NCBI GenBank assembly: GCA_036426205.1
Contig: CM071579.1
Location: 15,321,576-15,385,575, forward strand
DNA from: Ascaphus truei
Lineage: Eukaryota; Chordata; Amphibia; Anura; Ascaphidae
DNA length: 64,000 nucleotides
Reading direction: 5' to 3'
Below the pieces are notes generated by a model. It saw only the letters and a list, made by a program, of their open reading frames with translations. It was not told the origin of the DNA and made no database searches. Of the stretch, positions 1 through 11,259 are shown piece after piece. How positions within the stretch are numbered: position 1 is the stretch's first letter; every line of letters starts with the position of its first letter. The translations under genes and the position numbers were made by a program.

Positions 1-470
1 GTGTGTTGTAGTTTCATTGGAGAACAAAATGGCATATTGAATTGTAAGAGGGTATCAAGATTGTTAAGGTGGATTTAGGGTGCCAAGCTGTATACTATGT
101 CCCCATAGTCGATAATTGGCATTAGCATCTGCTGTGCGATATGCTTTCTGACCAGCAGACATAAGGAAGATTTGTTCCTAAGGCCGCGCCTATAGTGCCG
201 GCAATGGCGACACGACGCATGACGTCACCCGTCACCGCAAGCGAAAGTTGTATTTCGCTTTGCAGCGGCGTCGCTGACGACCAGGCAGGTACATGGGCTG
301 TCACATGAGGCGACAGCCCCAGAAAAATCAAATAATTACGGCTACCAAAATTTGCATCGCCACATCGCCCCGTCACTTTAGGTGTGGGTCAGGAGGGAGG
401 GGATTGTAATCTATAGAGAGAGTAACATTTCCATGAGGCCACAAGAAAGAACAAGTTGAGAGCCAAGCTG
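1..470. repeat. Unclassified sequence interrupted by a truncated MITE
   Basis: No reading frame here looks coding. The sequence has the feel of an old dispersed repeat, and the Harbinger-type fragment at 182-372 lies inside it. No internal copy elsewhere in the window lets me define its ends or class. Confidence 0.3.
182..372 (+). mobile_element. PIF/Harbinger-type MITE, 3' truncated
   Basis: It begins TAA then GGCCGCGCCTATAGTGCC, the same terminus as the complete element at 38007-38307. It aligns along its length with the reverse complement of that copy, including a shared GTGACGTCACC core. It lacks roughly the last 110 bp and the second inverted terminal repeat, so it is a dead relic. The short open frame across it is a by-product of its CpG-rich sequence. 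Confidence 0.7.
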
Positions 471-840
471 TTGTGAGCCAAGTGAGTGTGTGCCTTTTCC
501 TTGTGCCTTCCCTTGCAAAATGTTTTGCTGAATTGCAATAATAGGGCCTATTCAGGGTTTGCAGAAGGAGTTGGTTGGGGGATTTGGGGGTTGAGGGTGA
601 GAGACTGCAGTAAATAAGGTGTACAGTGGGGTGGGGGGGTTAAAAGTGCAGGCTAGCAAGCTTGGGATCATAGTGTGGTCAGTTAAGTTCACTATCTGTT
701 TGTATCCTTGTATAGAAGAGTTTGCAGAAGATGCAGTCCCCAATCAAACTATAGTCTAACTATATATTGTCACATAAAGATGATCACTTAAGATCCATCA
801 TTTTAGATGCCAATGCTACCCTAGCAATGCTTTCCCTTAA
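471..840. other. Unassigned AT-rich intronic stretch
   Basis: I see no coding exon, RNA gene or transposon end here, apart from simple G-rich and T-rich runs around 590-640. Confidence 0.4.
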
Positions 841-1258
841 GTTCATGCAGCTCCGAAATCATACAATGTACTGTTAGATCAGTAACAAGGAATTACAGAG
901 GATAATGTATAAATACATGATTACAGAGGATATATTACAATATAATAGTAACTGGATAATGACATTTAGATTTTAGCGCAATGTAACAGTAACAATAAAA
1001 CGTAATTACTTTCAATGTATATCAGACTTATATGTTCTGATCAAGAAATGGTTTGAGTTTATATGGCCGGGATGTGCTTATAGCGATCCATGTTAAAATG
1101 GACAGGAGGTCAAAGGTGACGCTGTGTGCTCATTTGCATGTAATTTCCCAGAATCCCTGGCTGCAGTGGAAGTATTGCATGCTCGGAGATACTGGTGAAA
1201 GCAGGGTTGCAGACCTGTCTGAGACATGTGAAAGTGCTCACAAGGGATTTTTGTATTG
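841..1258 (+). repeat. Dispersed repeat family R1, + copy
   Basis: About 420 bp matches the reverse complement of 35025-35451 almost end to end. Its 3' part is shared with 11.58-11.74 kb and 42.88-43.03 kb, with core words such as CTCATTTGCATGT, CCCAGAATCCCT and GTGCTCACAAG. This is the family whose other members carry a hammerhead ribozyme upstream of the shared 3' part. Here the upstream part differs and I see no intact ribozyme core. A further scrap of the 3' part lies near 2120-2150. Confidence 0.75.
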
Positions 1259-1264
1259 TTCGTA

Positions 1265-2220
1265 GAACAAACTGTCTGGTTATTTTACAGTTCTAATCCA
1301 TTGAAGATTATTTCTCCTTCCAATGCAACATTTTAACTAATCAGATATGAGTGTTTATATGTAACACTTCAATTAATATTAAGCGTGGGCATTTGCAGTG
1401 CTGTTTTAGTTACGATTCTAAAACAAGGTTGTGCTTTCGCCGTGGTTTGGGTTCAACTTTTTTTCCCTGTGTTTTAATTTGGGATTTAATAATAATAACT
1501 TCATTCTATATACTGTAGGGCTTTTCTCCCAATAGGACTCAAAATGCATCACAATTACAGCATAGCGAGCGGTACGCAGCACATTTTTACAGATTGTGGG
1601 GCTTATTCTAGCTGCTCCGAAGATGTTCACAAGAAGCGGAATGAAATGTGAAGAAAAAACAGTATTCTCTATGAAAAAAATCGCATCTTGTAAACCGTGA
1701 CAAACCGCCTGATCTGTACTTACTTTAGAAGCAAAATGACCTAAAGGTGGTGCTAGCTCCCTCCAAAGCCTGAAATTGAGGTTTTGCGTGGTGATGGTCC
1801 TCCTTTTCCTCCAGAAAAAATGCAAGTTCTTTACGAGCGACTTAGCCTTTTGCGCTTTTTGGAGCTACTAGAATACAGCGAGTTTGCCAAAAATACAATT
1901 TTTGTAATTCCGCACGGATTTGCACAGCCAGATTGAAAAACGCTTCTAAAAAAAAAAGTATTTTTTTGCACAGTTTGTTCATGTGAAAAGGGCTTACAGA
2001 ATAACAAAACATGCTAATAAAGTACACAATTTATCACAATTCAGAGCTACTAGAATAGGTCTCACAGTCACTGACCAGATGAGCTTACAATCTATGAATT
2101 GAATTTGAGTTTCGGTTTAAAAAGTTATGGTTGCAGATCTGTCTGAGACATGAAAATCAGGTATACCTCCCATTCACTTTACATGTGTTGGAAATGCACT
2201 CATATATTCCACTGTTAATA
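1265..2220. other. Mostly unassigned; GCTACTAGAATA repeat fragments
   Basis: There is no coding signal. The motif GAGCTACTAGAATA at 1862 and again near 2043 recurs at 7360, so parts of 1600-2065 belong to a small, probably MITE-like family. I could not find clean ends. Confidence 0.35.
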
Positions 2221-2222
2221 TT

Positions 2223-2655
2223 TGTTTATTTATAAAATGTTTTACCAGGAGATAATACAGTACAGGCATACCCGGCATTAACGTACGCAGTGGGACTGGA
2301 GCATGTATGTAAAGTGAAAATGTACTTAAAGTGAAGCACTACATTTTTTTCCACTTATCGATGCATGTTCTGTACTGCAATCGTCATATACGAGCATAAC
2401 TGATGTGAATAACGCATTTGTAACAGGCTCTATAGTCTCCCCGCTTGCGCACAGCTTCGGTACAGGTAGGGAGCCGGTATTGCTGTTCAGGATGTGCTGA
2501 CAGGCGCATGCGTGAGCTGCCGTTTGCCTATTGGGCGATATGTCCTTATTCGCGAGTGTACTTAAAGTGAGTGTCCTTAAATTGGGGTATGCCTGTATAT
2601 TGAGAGTTGCCTCTCATTCTCAAATACAGTATGTCCGTTTCCCAGATTTTCTTGC
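2223..2655 (-). mobile_element. LINE/SINE 3'-end fragment (family A), split by a mariner MITE
   Basis: On the + strand it reads TTTACCAGGAGATAATAC, then after the MITE TTGAGAGTTGCCTCTC. That is the reverse complement of the 3' tail seen intact at 58790-58952 and in the head-to-head pair at 44905-45100. The remainder of the tail, with the word ATACATGGTTACA, reappears at 2885-2935 after another insertion. Confidence 0.6.
2263..2595. mobile_element. Tc1/mariner-type MITE with TA target duplication
   Basis: This 333-bp element starts CAGGCATACCC and ends GGGGTATGCCTG. It is flanked by TA on both sides (2261-2262 and 2596-2597). Subterminal repeats are inverted copies too, for example TACTTAAAGTGA near both ends. 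It has no transposase gene. It inserted into a LINE tail whose sequence resumes on the far side, so it is younger than that tail. Confidence 0.85.
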
Positions 2656-2884
2656 ATTTCCCCCCCCCCCAAAGAATACGTTTTGCGGTATAAAATCCAA
2701 GGATCGATTTGGTTGATATTAATCCGCGTGAATTCATCAAAATCCAGATTTGGATACAATCCATTGGTGTGTACTGGTAATTATAATAAAAAAATACACA
2801 AAACGCGAATCGCCCTTTGTGACATTGATCCGCTGAAATCTGTGTACCAAAGGAACCGACTGATCCGCTGTAGATCCATATTTG
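2656..2884. mobile_element. AATCCG-rich MITE-like repeat
   Basis: It separates the two pieces of the LINE-tail fragment. It is full of AATCC/GGATT words and contains AAAGGAACCGACTGATCCGC. The same vocabulary occurs at 13440-13640, 28760-29070 and 46680-47060, so I treat these as one non-autonomous family without precise ends. Confidence 0.45.
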
Positions 2885-2935
2885 CAAACAATGTTTTTCC
2901 CATCTCTATTTATCATGGCAATACATGGTTACATT

Positions 2936-3574
2936 AAGCAAACACAGGCTATATATTATATAAGAACTTTCAGACACAAAGGGTCAATCAGAACGCAACT
3001 TTGGTACTCCACTCACAAGATGCACACGCGAGTTCGCTTACGGATAGTGACGTTGCGGCTTTGGGCAACGAGAATCGCTTTCCAGCGTCTGATCCCAGGG
3101 AAATCCACACACTGTAGGGAAAGTACACACGTGTAGGGTGAACAGTTGGTGCATTTTTATGCTGCATTGTTTTGCATATCACACTATGTTCTCTCTATTT
3201 GTTTTTTTTATATATATACCCTGAGATCTAGTGCTCTCTGGAGCTGATATGGATGTAGAACTGTTCTTTTCCTTAGGGCTTACACACACATTTTGCACTA
3301 TAGGCTATTCATTTTTTCATGTGCATGTATTTTTTTTATATAATGATAAAACTCTCCTTGGAGAAATGCTCGTGAATCCTTTCACTTCTGATAAGCAGCA
3401 GCAAAAATTGATGCATTGCCCATAAATATCTCAACTTCAAAGTATTACTGATCCAGCCTCATACATAACACATTTTTATGTGAAATGTAACATTTACATA
3501 TCATTTAAACTGATGATCCCTCTGCTTGAGGAAATGTACTTTCTAAAAGGTAACAAATACTTTACACCTCATAC
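2936..3574. other. No gene; CpG-rich patch at 2990-3140
   Basis: A CpG-rich patch around 2990-3140 sits in otherwise AT-rich DNA. No long frame or splice-flanked exon is evident. Unassigned. Confidence 0.3.
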
Positions 3575-3821
3575 ATCGCTCTTGTCCCCTTGCAGACACA
3601 CTTACCAGAACACCTTCCTACTGTCTCTGTACGTTCTTCCTAATTACCAATTAGATTGTAAGCTTATCCTAAATTTTACTTTTATGCCTAAAGCACTTCT
3701 TCCCGTTATGTGTTATTTGTATTATTCGCTATTTATATGATTATGTCACGTGTATTACTGCTGTGAAGCTCTACTGTATGTACATTAATGGGGCTATATA
3801 AGCAAAGATACAGTATACATA
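3575..3821 (+). mobile_element. L2-type LINE 3' UTR fragment
   Basis: It shares ordered words with the 3' end of the LINE at 43440-44815: CTACTGTCTCTGTACGTTCT, then TTAGATTGTAAGCT, then TATTACTGCTGTGAAG, then a GGGCTATATAAGCAAAGATA ending. It is a typical 5'-truncated LINE insertion with no coding part left. Confidence 0.7.
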
Positions 3822-4330
3822 CTGTGATAGAGTCACTATCTCTATCTGCGGAAGTAGTGCAGCTAGTGTGCTTTCCAGCCTATAGGGAGTTTAATTCCTA
3901 TGGAAAGCTAGCGGCACCTGCAGCTAATCAAATTTTAAAGAAACTGTGCAGTGCTCAGAAAATGAATGACCGATATAAGAATATCTTGAACTTGATAATG
4001 CCAACAAATAGCACCCCTCGGGTATCTGTATCAAGGTGTAAATAGGTATATAAGTCACCAAGAAAAATGCTTAAGTGGGGAAAATCCCACGCTGCGCTGC
4101 AGTAAGGATTTAAACACGTCTTAGTGTCCAGAAAATAAAGCGCCAGTAATAAATGAGTAATACCTTACTTCAATCATCTGACGCATATAGCCAAGGACTC
4201 ACGTCGAGGTGCAGCGTCCTGGTTGAGGACCCATACGTCCTGGGGTACTTGGTGTGCCTCCGCTTCTAAGCTGAATACAAGAAATTGACAAACAAGGCAG
4301 AACACTACCCATATCCAGGCTTAAAAATGA
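3822..4330. other. Unassigned stretch
   Basis: No coding, RNA or transposon terminus recognised. Confidence 0.3.
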
Positions 4331-4334
4331 TTAG

Positions 4335-4541
4335 TGAGAAGCGTTCCCATAGGTAAAAAACAGAAAAATGTAATGGACCATAATGACATACAAAGTCAAG
4401 TTGACCCACCTCAGCATTTCACGCCGAGGCGCTTGATAAAGTGCCTCGGCATGAAACGCGTAGGTGTGGGCTACTTGACTTTGTATGTCATTATGGTCTA
4501 TTACATTTTTTCATTTTTTTACCTATGGGAATGCTTCTCTC
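4335..4541. repeat. Long hairpin with hammerhead-like centre
   Basis: Arms of about 90 bp are near-perfect inverted copies: 4335 onward pairs with the stretch ending at 4541, both containing CATAATGACATACAAAGTCA or its complement. At the centre the + strand has TTGATAA then GTGC-CUCG-GCAU then GAAAC (4453-4457). That resembles a decayed hammerhead core as found in Penelope-like repeats. The minus strand carries a similar half-core. It is probably two head-to-head copies of one repeat end. Confidence 0.6.
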
Positions 4542-4559
4542 ATCATTCTTAAGTCTGCA

Positions 4560-5177
4560 TATGGGTAGTTCTCTGCCCTTTTTGTCCATTTATTTCCTGC
4601 AGCTAATCAGGCTGGTCTCCTGAATGAACAGGTGTTTAAAAGGCAGACACAGAGCGGCACACAGTGAGATTGTTTTCCCCAGAGAGGGGTAGAGACTTTT
4701 TCCCCAGCCAGGAGGAAGCTGGTTGGCACAGTTCCCAGGCCTGCCGGATGCTGGTTGCAGGGACTGCCTGGGTTGCACACCCAGCAAGAACAAGGATGTG
4801 AGATTGCTGTGGAAGCAGGGCTGTCCTGTCCAGGTGATTGGATCCAGAGAGGGATTTCTTGTACTCTCTTGGGGCCAAGTCCCCAACAAAAACAGATAAG
4901 GATTTTTGATATTCTCAGATAGTATATCTGTAAACTGGACTGTGGGTTTTGGGCTTGGCATCAGTTTAGTTGGATAACCAATCAGAGAGGGAGCTGATGT
5001 GTAGACAGTCTCCTAAGGGGAGTAGGTGTTATTGTTATGCTTTGTTTCCATAAAGTGGCGGTGGGCCTATTGTTGTTTTGTTTATCCCCTGTAAATAAAA
5101 CCTAAATAACAAAACACAGTGTTTCCTGTCTTGAATATGGGACATAAGACCCTTCAACGTGATGGAGGAATCACAAT
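4560..5177 (+). mobile_element. LTR-like block (candidate solo LTR)
   Basis: In order it has a TATA-like TTTAAAAGGC at about 4634, a mixed-sequence leader, an AATAAA at about 5094 and a short downstream tail ending near GGAGGAATCACA. This order fits U3-R-U5, but I cannot show matching ends or a target duplication. A fragment of an unrelated exon or repeat is possible. Confidence 0.3.
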
Positions 5178-5198
5178 ACATACATACATACATACAGC
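5174..5198. repeat. (ATAC)n microsatellite
   Basis: About five copies of the tetramer ATAC directly follow the LTR-like block. Confidence 0.8.
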
Positions 5199-6990
5199 AT
5201 TACCAAAAACGGCTTTTTATTTTTGTTTGGTATTGTTTGGTTATTAGAAACACACCCCCTCCCCCCCCAAAAAACGTGATAATTTATAGCTGAGAAGAGA
5301 TCCTCTGTAGATCTCATCTAACCCAGCTTTTCCATTCCTTTTATTATTGCCTGATCTTGAATATGCATAAGAAAAATGTACGGAGACGCCAACATTGGAA
5401 AATAAAATAAAAACATTATTTTGTAAAAAAAAAAAAAAAAAGAAGAATTTATTGACATATACATATTAAGCCAATGCTGACCAATGCGGTACTACTCCCT
5501 ATGACAGTGCAAGGGACATTAGGAATGCATACATTTTTGTTAGAAGGCAGCATCATTTATAGGGACCGGACATGCTTTTCTGGCATCCGAACAACAGACT
5601 TTTTCCTGGCCTTCCCCATTTTAATACCAATCCCAACACAGGCCCTAATTCTGTACACTGCGACGAAATAAATGTGATACTATCTCTATGCTGATCTACA
5701 GTAGCAATAATTGGTGGTGCCCAGCTGTCACATTTTATAAATGGCTTTGTCAATCAGGAAAATGTTAGTCTATGTCTGGTTTTTCATACCAGGAAAAAAG
5801 GTTTGCTGGCGGTACACAGCCGAGGAACACAGACCTGGATTGCTGGTGCTGATAGCACAAGAAATTTTAATGGCACATACAAAAAGCGAAGAGAGCCACT
5901 CTAACGCGTTTCGCGATGGCTATTGCACTTTGTGAAAGAGTATGGATCCAACATACATGGAAGATTTAAATACCTTTAAATCACACCTGGACTGCCCGCA
6001 TCCGCAACCATAAATGTCATCAACACCTGATCTAGTAAAGAGTATGGGAGCAACGCTAACCCCCTTGCAGTGTGCAATGCCTGCCATACAGTATATCTAG
6101 ATGCACTGTTGTGGAGTTTCTCCAATCCTTTTGCGGCTTTTCATACCACACAGTACCTTCTTCCAGTTACCAATACAGAATAGGAATAGTTGCATAGAGC
6201 AGTAGTAAAAAATAAACCACCGCCAGCTGACCAGTCCCGAAAGGTGTAATTCTGAGACTGAATACCTTGCTCCTGCTTTTTCTTACTCCCGACTCTTACT
6301 CCGTATAATACAGTACTTTTCTTAGGACAGACATATCAGTTTTCTTTTTGGGTTTCCTGCTGTTAGATAATTAAAGTGATGCACTTTAATTTTAGTTTGC
6401 AGACTACTAACCAAACCTCACAGCAAAAACACACGGAATAATTATAACTCCTCTAAAGGACTGGATTCTGTAAAGTGTTTCTTAGCAACAACAGAACATT
6501 TATGTTCTTGAAAGTTAAAGACAACTGGAATAGTCTGCGCCATTTATCTGCAATAAATTGTCTTTCAAGTGTGCACTTCCCACTGGTCCAACTATTTGAA
6601 TGCTTTTTCCTGATTTTTGTTTTACCTACTTCACCACTCCGGGTGCCTCTAAAAATCCTTATAAAAATATAAATTGTATTTAAAATTGACAGCTTGTTAA
6701 AGAATTGCAGGAGATCCAATGTGAAGAGGAAAAAACGGAGCACAGCGGCAAGCAGGAACAGGTAACAAGGAGGGCTACAATATTGGAACTTGGTTTAAAA
6801 GCAATTTAATGAAAAAGACAGCATGGCATACAGGAGGTAGAGCACTCTAACGCGTTTCACGCCTAGTTTGGCGCTTCCGAAGCAGGCCTCTGATATGAAT
6901 CCTATGTATAGAAAAATAAATTATGGTTTTATGTGGGGGCACACTGGGTGGGTTGTGTATTGGTGTTTATAACATATTGTAATGTTTATT
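5199..6990. other. No gene; Penelope-like scraps
   Basis: Mostly unassigned. Two minus-strand words of the type GAAACGCGTTAGAGTG (about 5895-5915 and 6845-6865) follow degenerate hammerhead-like stems, suggesting Penelope-like repeat ends. The second keeps a GCGCC/GGCGT stem but its CUGANGA box is mutated. Confidence 0.35.
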
Positions 6991-7215
6991 GGGTGCAAAA
7001 GGGGTGAGTGAAGGGCCAGGTTCCCCATTCACTCACCCCCTCTGCCCCCAATAAAGCTGCTTTTGTCCATTAACCCCTTCATTGCCTTAGCGGTTAGCCG
7101 CTAAGGTAATAAAGTTGACTGTAAATGCGTTTTTATTTCATGAGATTGATGCTGGGGTTCTCCGGTGCTGATATTAATAGATATCAGCTCCGGGGACTCC
7201 CAGCATCAATCCAAT
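6991..7215. repeat. Dispersed repeat with two perfect palindromes
   Basis: At 7084-7105 CCTTAGCGG is followed by TTAG and CCGCTAAGG. At 7144-7211 GATTGATGCTGGG pairs with CCCAGCATCAATC around a second inner stem TGCTGATAT/ATATCAGC. Both are strong hairpins in a C-rich, non-coding context with AATAAAG words, typical of a non-autonomous element. Confidence 0.55.
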
Positions 7216-7359
7216 GCAGGAAAAAAACATTTGTTTTTAAAGTCCCGTCTTACTGCTTATCGACAGCTTCTCACCACCCTCTTGCCAACTTTTCCTGGCG
7301 AGGCTACTTTGAGAGGAAATCTCAATTCTAGAGTCAAGATTAGCCTCGATAAGCTAATT

Positions 7360-7570
7360 GGGGCTACTAGAATACAACAAGTTTGAAAAGCTGGCGATAA
7401 GTGGTGATAAGTGGCATCGCCGCAAGTTTGGCTAATTTTTTTTCTCTGCAAAAAAAATTGCCGAAAAGCTCTTTTATCGCCAACTTATCGGGGCTTACTG
7501 AATAGCAGGAGGCTTTTTTGGGGATAAACTGGTGATAAGTGATTTATCGCTGCTTACTGCATAGGCCCCT
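7360..7570. repeat. GGGGCTACTAGAATA repeat, second copy
   Basis: It begins GGGGCTACTAGAATACAAC, as at 1860. It contains internal GATAAGTGG/CTTATCG inverted words and has GGGGCTTACTGAATAGCA near its right part. It is likely a MITE whose ends are decayed. Confidence 0.4.
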
Positions 7571-10500
7571 ATATTTGCACGAGCTTTCTCCTTTAACATG
7601 AGACATTCTGTACCTGTTGATCATTCCTTGTCAATTTTATCAACGGTCCTAGTGCAAAGCTCAACTGTAGATTCTTCTTATAAGCGGCGGTTCCTTTCAA
7701 TGGAATAATATTTAAGTTCCAGTGATGTCAACCTCCTAAAGCCAAAATCAGCAAGAGTTGAACGTTTTGGGCCGGAAAAAAAAAGGACATTTTATTGAAA
7801 AAGAATCTAACTTCTGTCAGTGAGACTCAATTCAATTACAAGCTAATTTGAGACTTCTTTAGCAAAGAAACACCCATACAGCCAAGAGTGAGTAAGGTTC
7901 TGAGTCTGCCCTCTAGTCTACATAAAAGGAAGTCATCAATGACGTGGTTCATACAGTAGTTTGGACTTCACTAGAACAGCACAGAGGAGACCACACTTAT
8001 AATCGAATTTCTTCATAATCAAATAAAAAAGATACACTTTTGTCATACTTTTTCGCAGTTGACCTATCTCTAATGGGGAGCTTAGTACCCAAGTGGAATA
8101 ATGATGCTGGCTGTGAGGGATGTTGACTCTGTTCAGATTACCCAACAGAGATCTGCGGAATGGTCAAAGGACCAACAAGCAGATCTAAAAGTGCTTCTTT
8201 GTTTGGGTCAAAAATGAGGGCAAGGTCATTTCTTGAAGCCCATTTAGTAAACTGTTCTCCATTCCTCTAAAGCTTTCTTGTAGCCTGAATCTTGATGGTG
8301 TCTTTCAAAGTCGCACATGTGAAATCTGGGTGTTCATGGGCAGGCAAGACTTGTGTGGTGCAATAGCTGCTTGGGGATTCATACACATGGGCTACCTTTA
8401 GTCTCCCAACTTAAACCATGTCACAGAATTCCATTGCAGTTCTCTTGAGAGCATTAGCGATGGTGCTGCTGATATACGTCACTCGGTCATGCTGTGAGTG
8501 ATATGTGTACAGCAGCTGAGAACCGTGACGCTGATGATGCTGTAAAATCGAACTTCCTCACACTGTGTGTGGGCTTCATGTTATAGATAATGGCTACAAT
8601 ATTCTATATGCTTTCTGGAGGATCAATCAATTCCCCTGGCAAGGCCAGGCTATAATATGGAGGGTGACAGTAATACTGATTTATTGCTCCGCAGTGAAAC
8701 TCAATGTAGGTCTTTGAGTGAGGCTTATATCAACCAGTGAGACACTAAAAATCAACAAAAGATCTCTGTAGGTCCTCATAGATTTTGTTTGTACATAACC
8801 ATATAGCTATGGACAGTAAATATAAAAAACATATGAGGTCTTTAAGGTTCTGGGATACCAATATATAAGAATAGTTTACTTGTTGTTCCATGAAAAGATA
8901 GCCCTGCCTGACAAAGATTTAAGTTTTCTCCAAGATCAAATCAACTTTTCACTGATAAACAACCAAGGGAACACAAATCAAATATGACCTTTCTCGGTAA
9001 GAAAAAAATGCCTCATTAGTTGGAATCATTTGTTTTAAGCGGTTATTGTGCTATTAGAGTCAAATGAGCTCATTTGGGTCCCAAGAAACTGTTTCTGCAC
9101 TGCACCTGCTATTCACCATATATGAATGATCTGAATAATTCCATACCAATGTATTGTTCCTTTTCAACATGAATGACTCAGAAACATTTCTTGCTAAACA
9201 TGTTGAAATATTTAGAACTTTGTATGTCTAGTAACAAATCATACTGTGCCTTTCAGTATTTATTTATGATTCATAAAAAAAGAAAACTATCTTGCCATTA
9301 TGAATGGCTACCAATAAGATATGAAGGTTAATGATCAGCGTGGTAGGGAGCAGAGATGTGCAACATTTTCACAAAGTTCATGAACCAGGTGATATTTGGC
9401 TATTTTATTTTGTGAAAAATTGGCAAGCTTAGCAAATAAAATGCACCAAGCATTACAAGGCATTGTGCAAGGTCCCATGGCTCTTTACATACGCTTTATG
9501 TTCCGCCATTGTTGCTAAATGATGCTGACAAGTGGCAACATTCTGTGGACACAGGAATAGTAAACAGTCGGCACTTTTGCAAAAATGTTGCGAAAACACA
9601 AACATGTGGACAAAACACCCACCAAAGGTTTCGTGAAGCTATTTGCATATCTCTTTTAGGGAGGTAATTTGCATACCTAACAAGTCGAAATAGAAACCAT
9701 TTACTGAAAATAGAAACTAAATCATTCTTGTCTGCAGACCCAAGCAAAGACTTTATTGATTGATCATCGCTGTAACATTAAGGCCCATGTCTATTAGGTG
9801 GTGCTATTCCTAAAGACATCTCTTACAACCTATTCACTTCATTGGGCCATACAGCATTTTATGGAACAGCAGCACTTAGTAAATATGGTAACTCATTTTT
9901 TTTTTTAACTAAATCAAGTAACTTAACCCCTTTGCTACCAAGCATGACCTTGTCAGTAATCATGTTAACTTTAAAAATGTTATAATGTCATATTCTCTAG
10001 AACTTGTTAAGTCCTATGCTGTAATATATTCATTTTTATATCATTGTAAATGCTGGCCTAATTAATGTTATTTCTGAAGTTCTGAAGGGCTAATGCAATG
10101 AGAAAAACAATATGTTGCAGTTAAATGTGCAGTTAATTTAGCTTGTTGTTCCATAAATGAATAACTGAATATACTGTACGCTTAATTGGTTAGCAAATTG
10201 AGGCCCAACAGCAAGTATAACGAAATATAGAAGTAATCATTCTTTTTAGAGGACTCCTAGTGCTACATTTACTGTAACCAAAGAATTAGAGCCAAACGAA
10301 TACAAAAGACCAGTAATCAGGTCAGCAGTTATAAAGTAAATACAAGGGCAGACTTTTTTGGGGGTGTACAAACTGTTTTTATCTATATTTCTCCATCTAC
10401 TAAAATATTTTACAATAAACTATGTGGCTAGTATAAGAAAGGACAAGCCAAGTCAATATTACAGTTTTTCTTTTAGCTGGGCTAAGAATAACTGTATACA

Positions 10501-11259
10501 GTAAGTATTTACATAAATCAATCATGGAATAGGGTTGAGAACAACAAAAACGAATTGCAATAAGTGTATTCTAAGTGTAAATGTCTCGTTCAGACATTGC
10601 AATGGAACATGAGGCTTCAGTATAACTATTCCATGATAATTCGTTTTAAATGCCTAATAATTACATAGTTTGATTTACAAATCACTGCATCAGCTGATTC
10701 CTGCCTCAACTGTATTCCTGAAGTCGAACAACCTTATCACTTGACAAAATTGACATCAACTTATCTATGCAATTAAATACTGTAATTGTATTGGATTCTC
10801 CACAAGTAAAATAATTTGTTGAAACACGTTTGCTTGGTTTGTATTCTGCATTCTCATTAGATAACAAGATAGGGTGCATAGAAACATCCTTTTCTGATAG
10901 GCTTAGGAAAACATATGCATGCCAATTCTTATTCAGGCAGTTAATATGGTTATTAAGTGCGTCTCCAGGCGTTCCATTTTGATCGTCCAATCAAAAGGAC
11001 AGGCAGCACACAGAGGAATAAAAGAAAGCTTTGTGTATGTAGAATGATCAGGTTGCACCCGCAAACCTGTCCATCCTTAACATTTATTGTACAAAATCCA
11101 AACTTCGCAAAAGTTGAAATTCATTCCGAGGATCAAGACGAAATTTGGAAAAACATTTTTTTTCCCCATTTGATGGTTACTAAACTGGGCAAACGTGTAG
11201 GTTTGCAAATGAAAATATTGCATAAGCTATGCACTAACGTTCAAATAAAAAAATTAAAA
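7571..11259. other. Long unassigned intronic stretch; weak hAT-like scrap
   Basis: I found no exon with splice signals and no transposon with two clear ends in these 3.7 kb. A possible hAT-type terminus AGAGATGTGCA at 9352 recurs at about 51922 and 24867. The open frame at 10706-10990 on the minus strand is not supported by splice sites or recognisable motifs. Confidence 0.4.

Noticed and set aside
10470..10505. Possible 24-bp microexon with TTTTAG and GTAAGT
   Set aside because: Contains a stop in the phase used by the other exons and has no supporting neighbour.
10706..10990. 94-codon minus-strand frame
   Set aside because: Length is within chance for AT-rich vertebrate DNA; no splice sites, motif or second copy.
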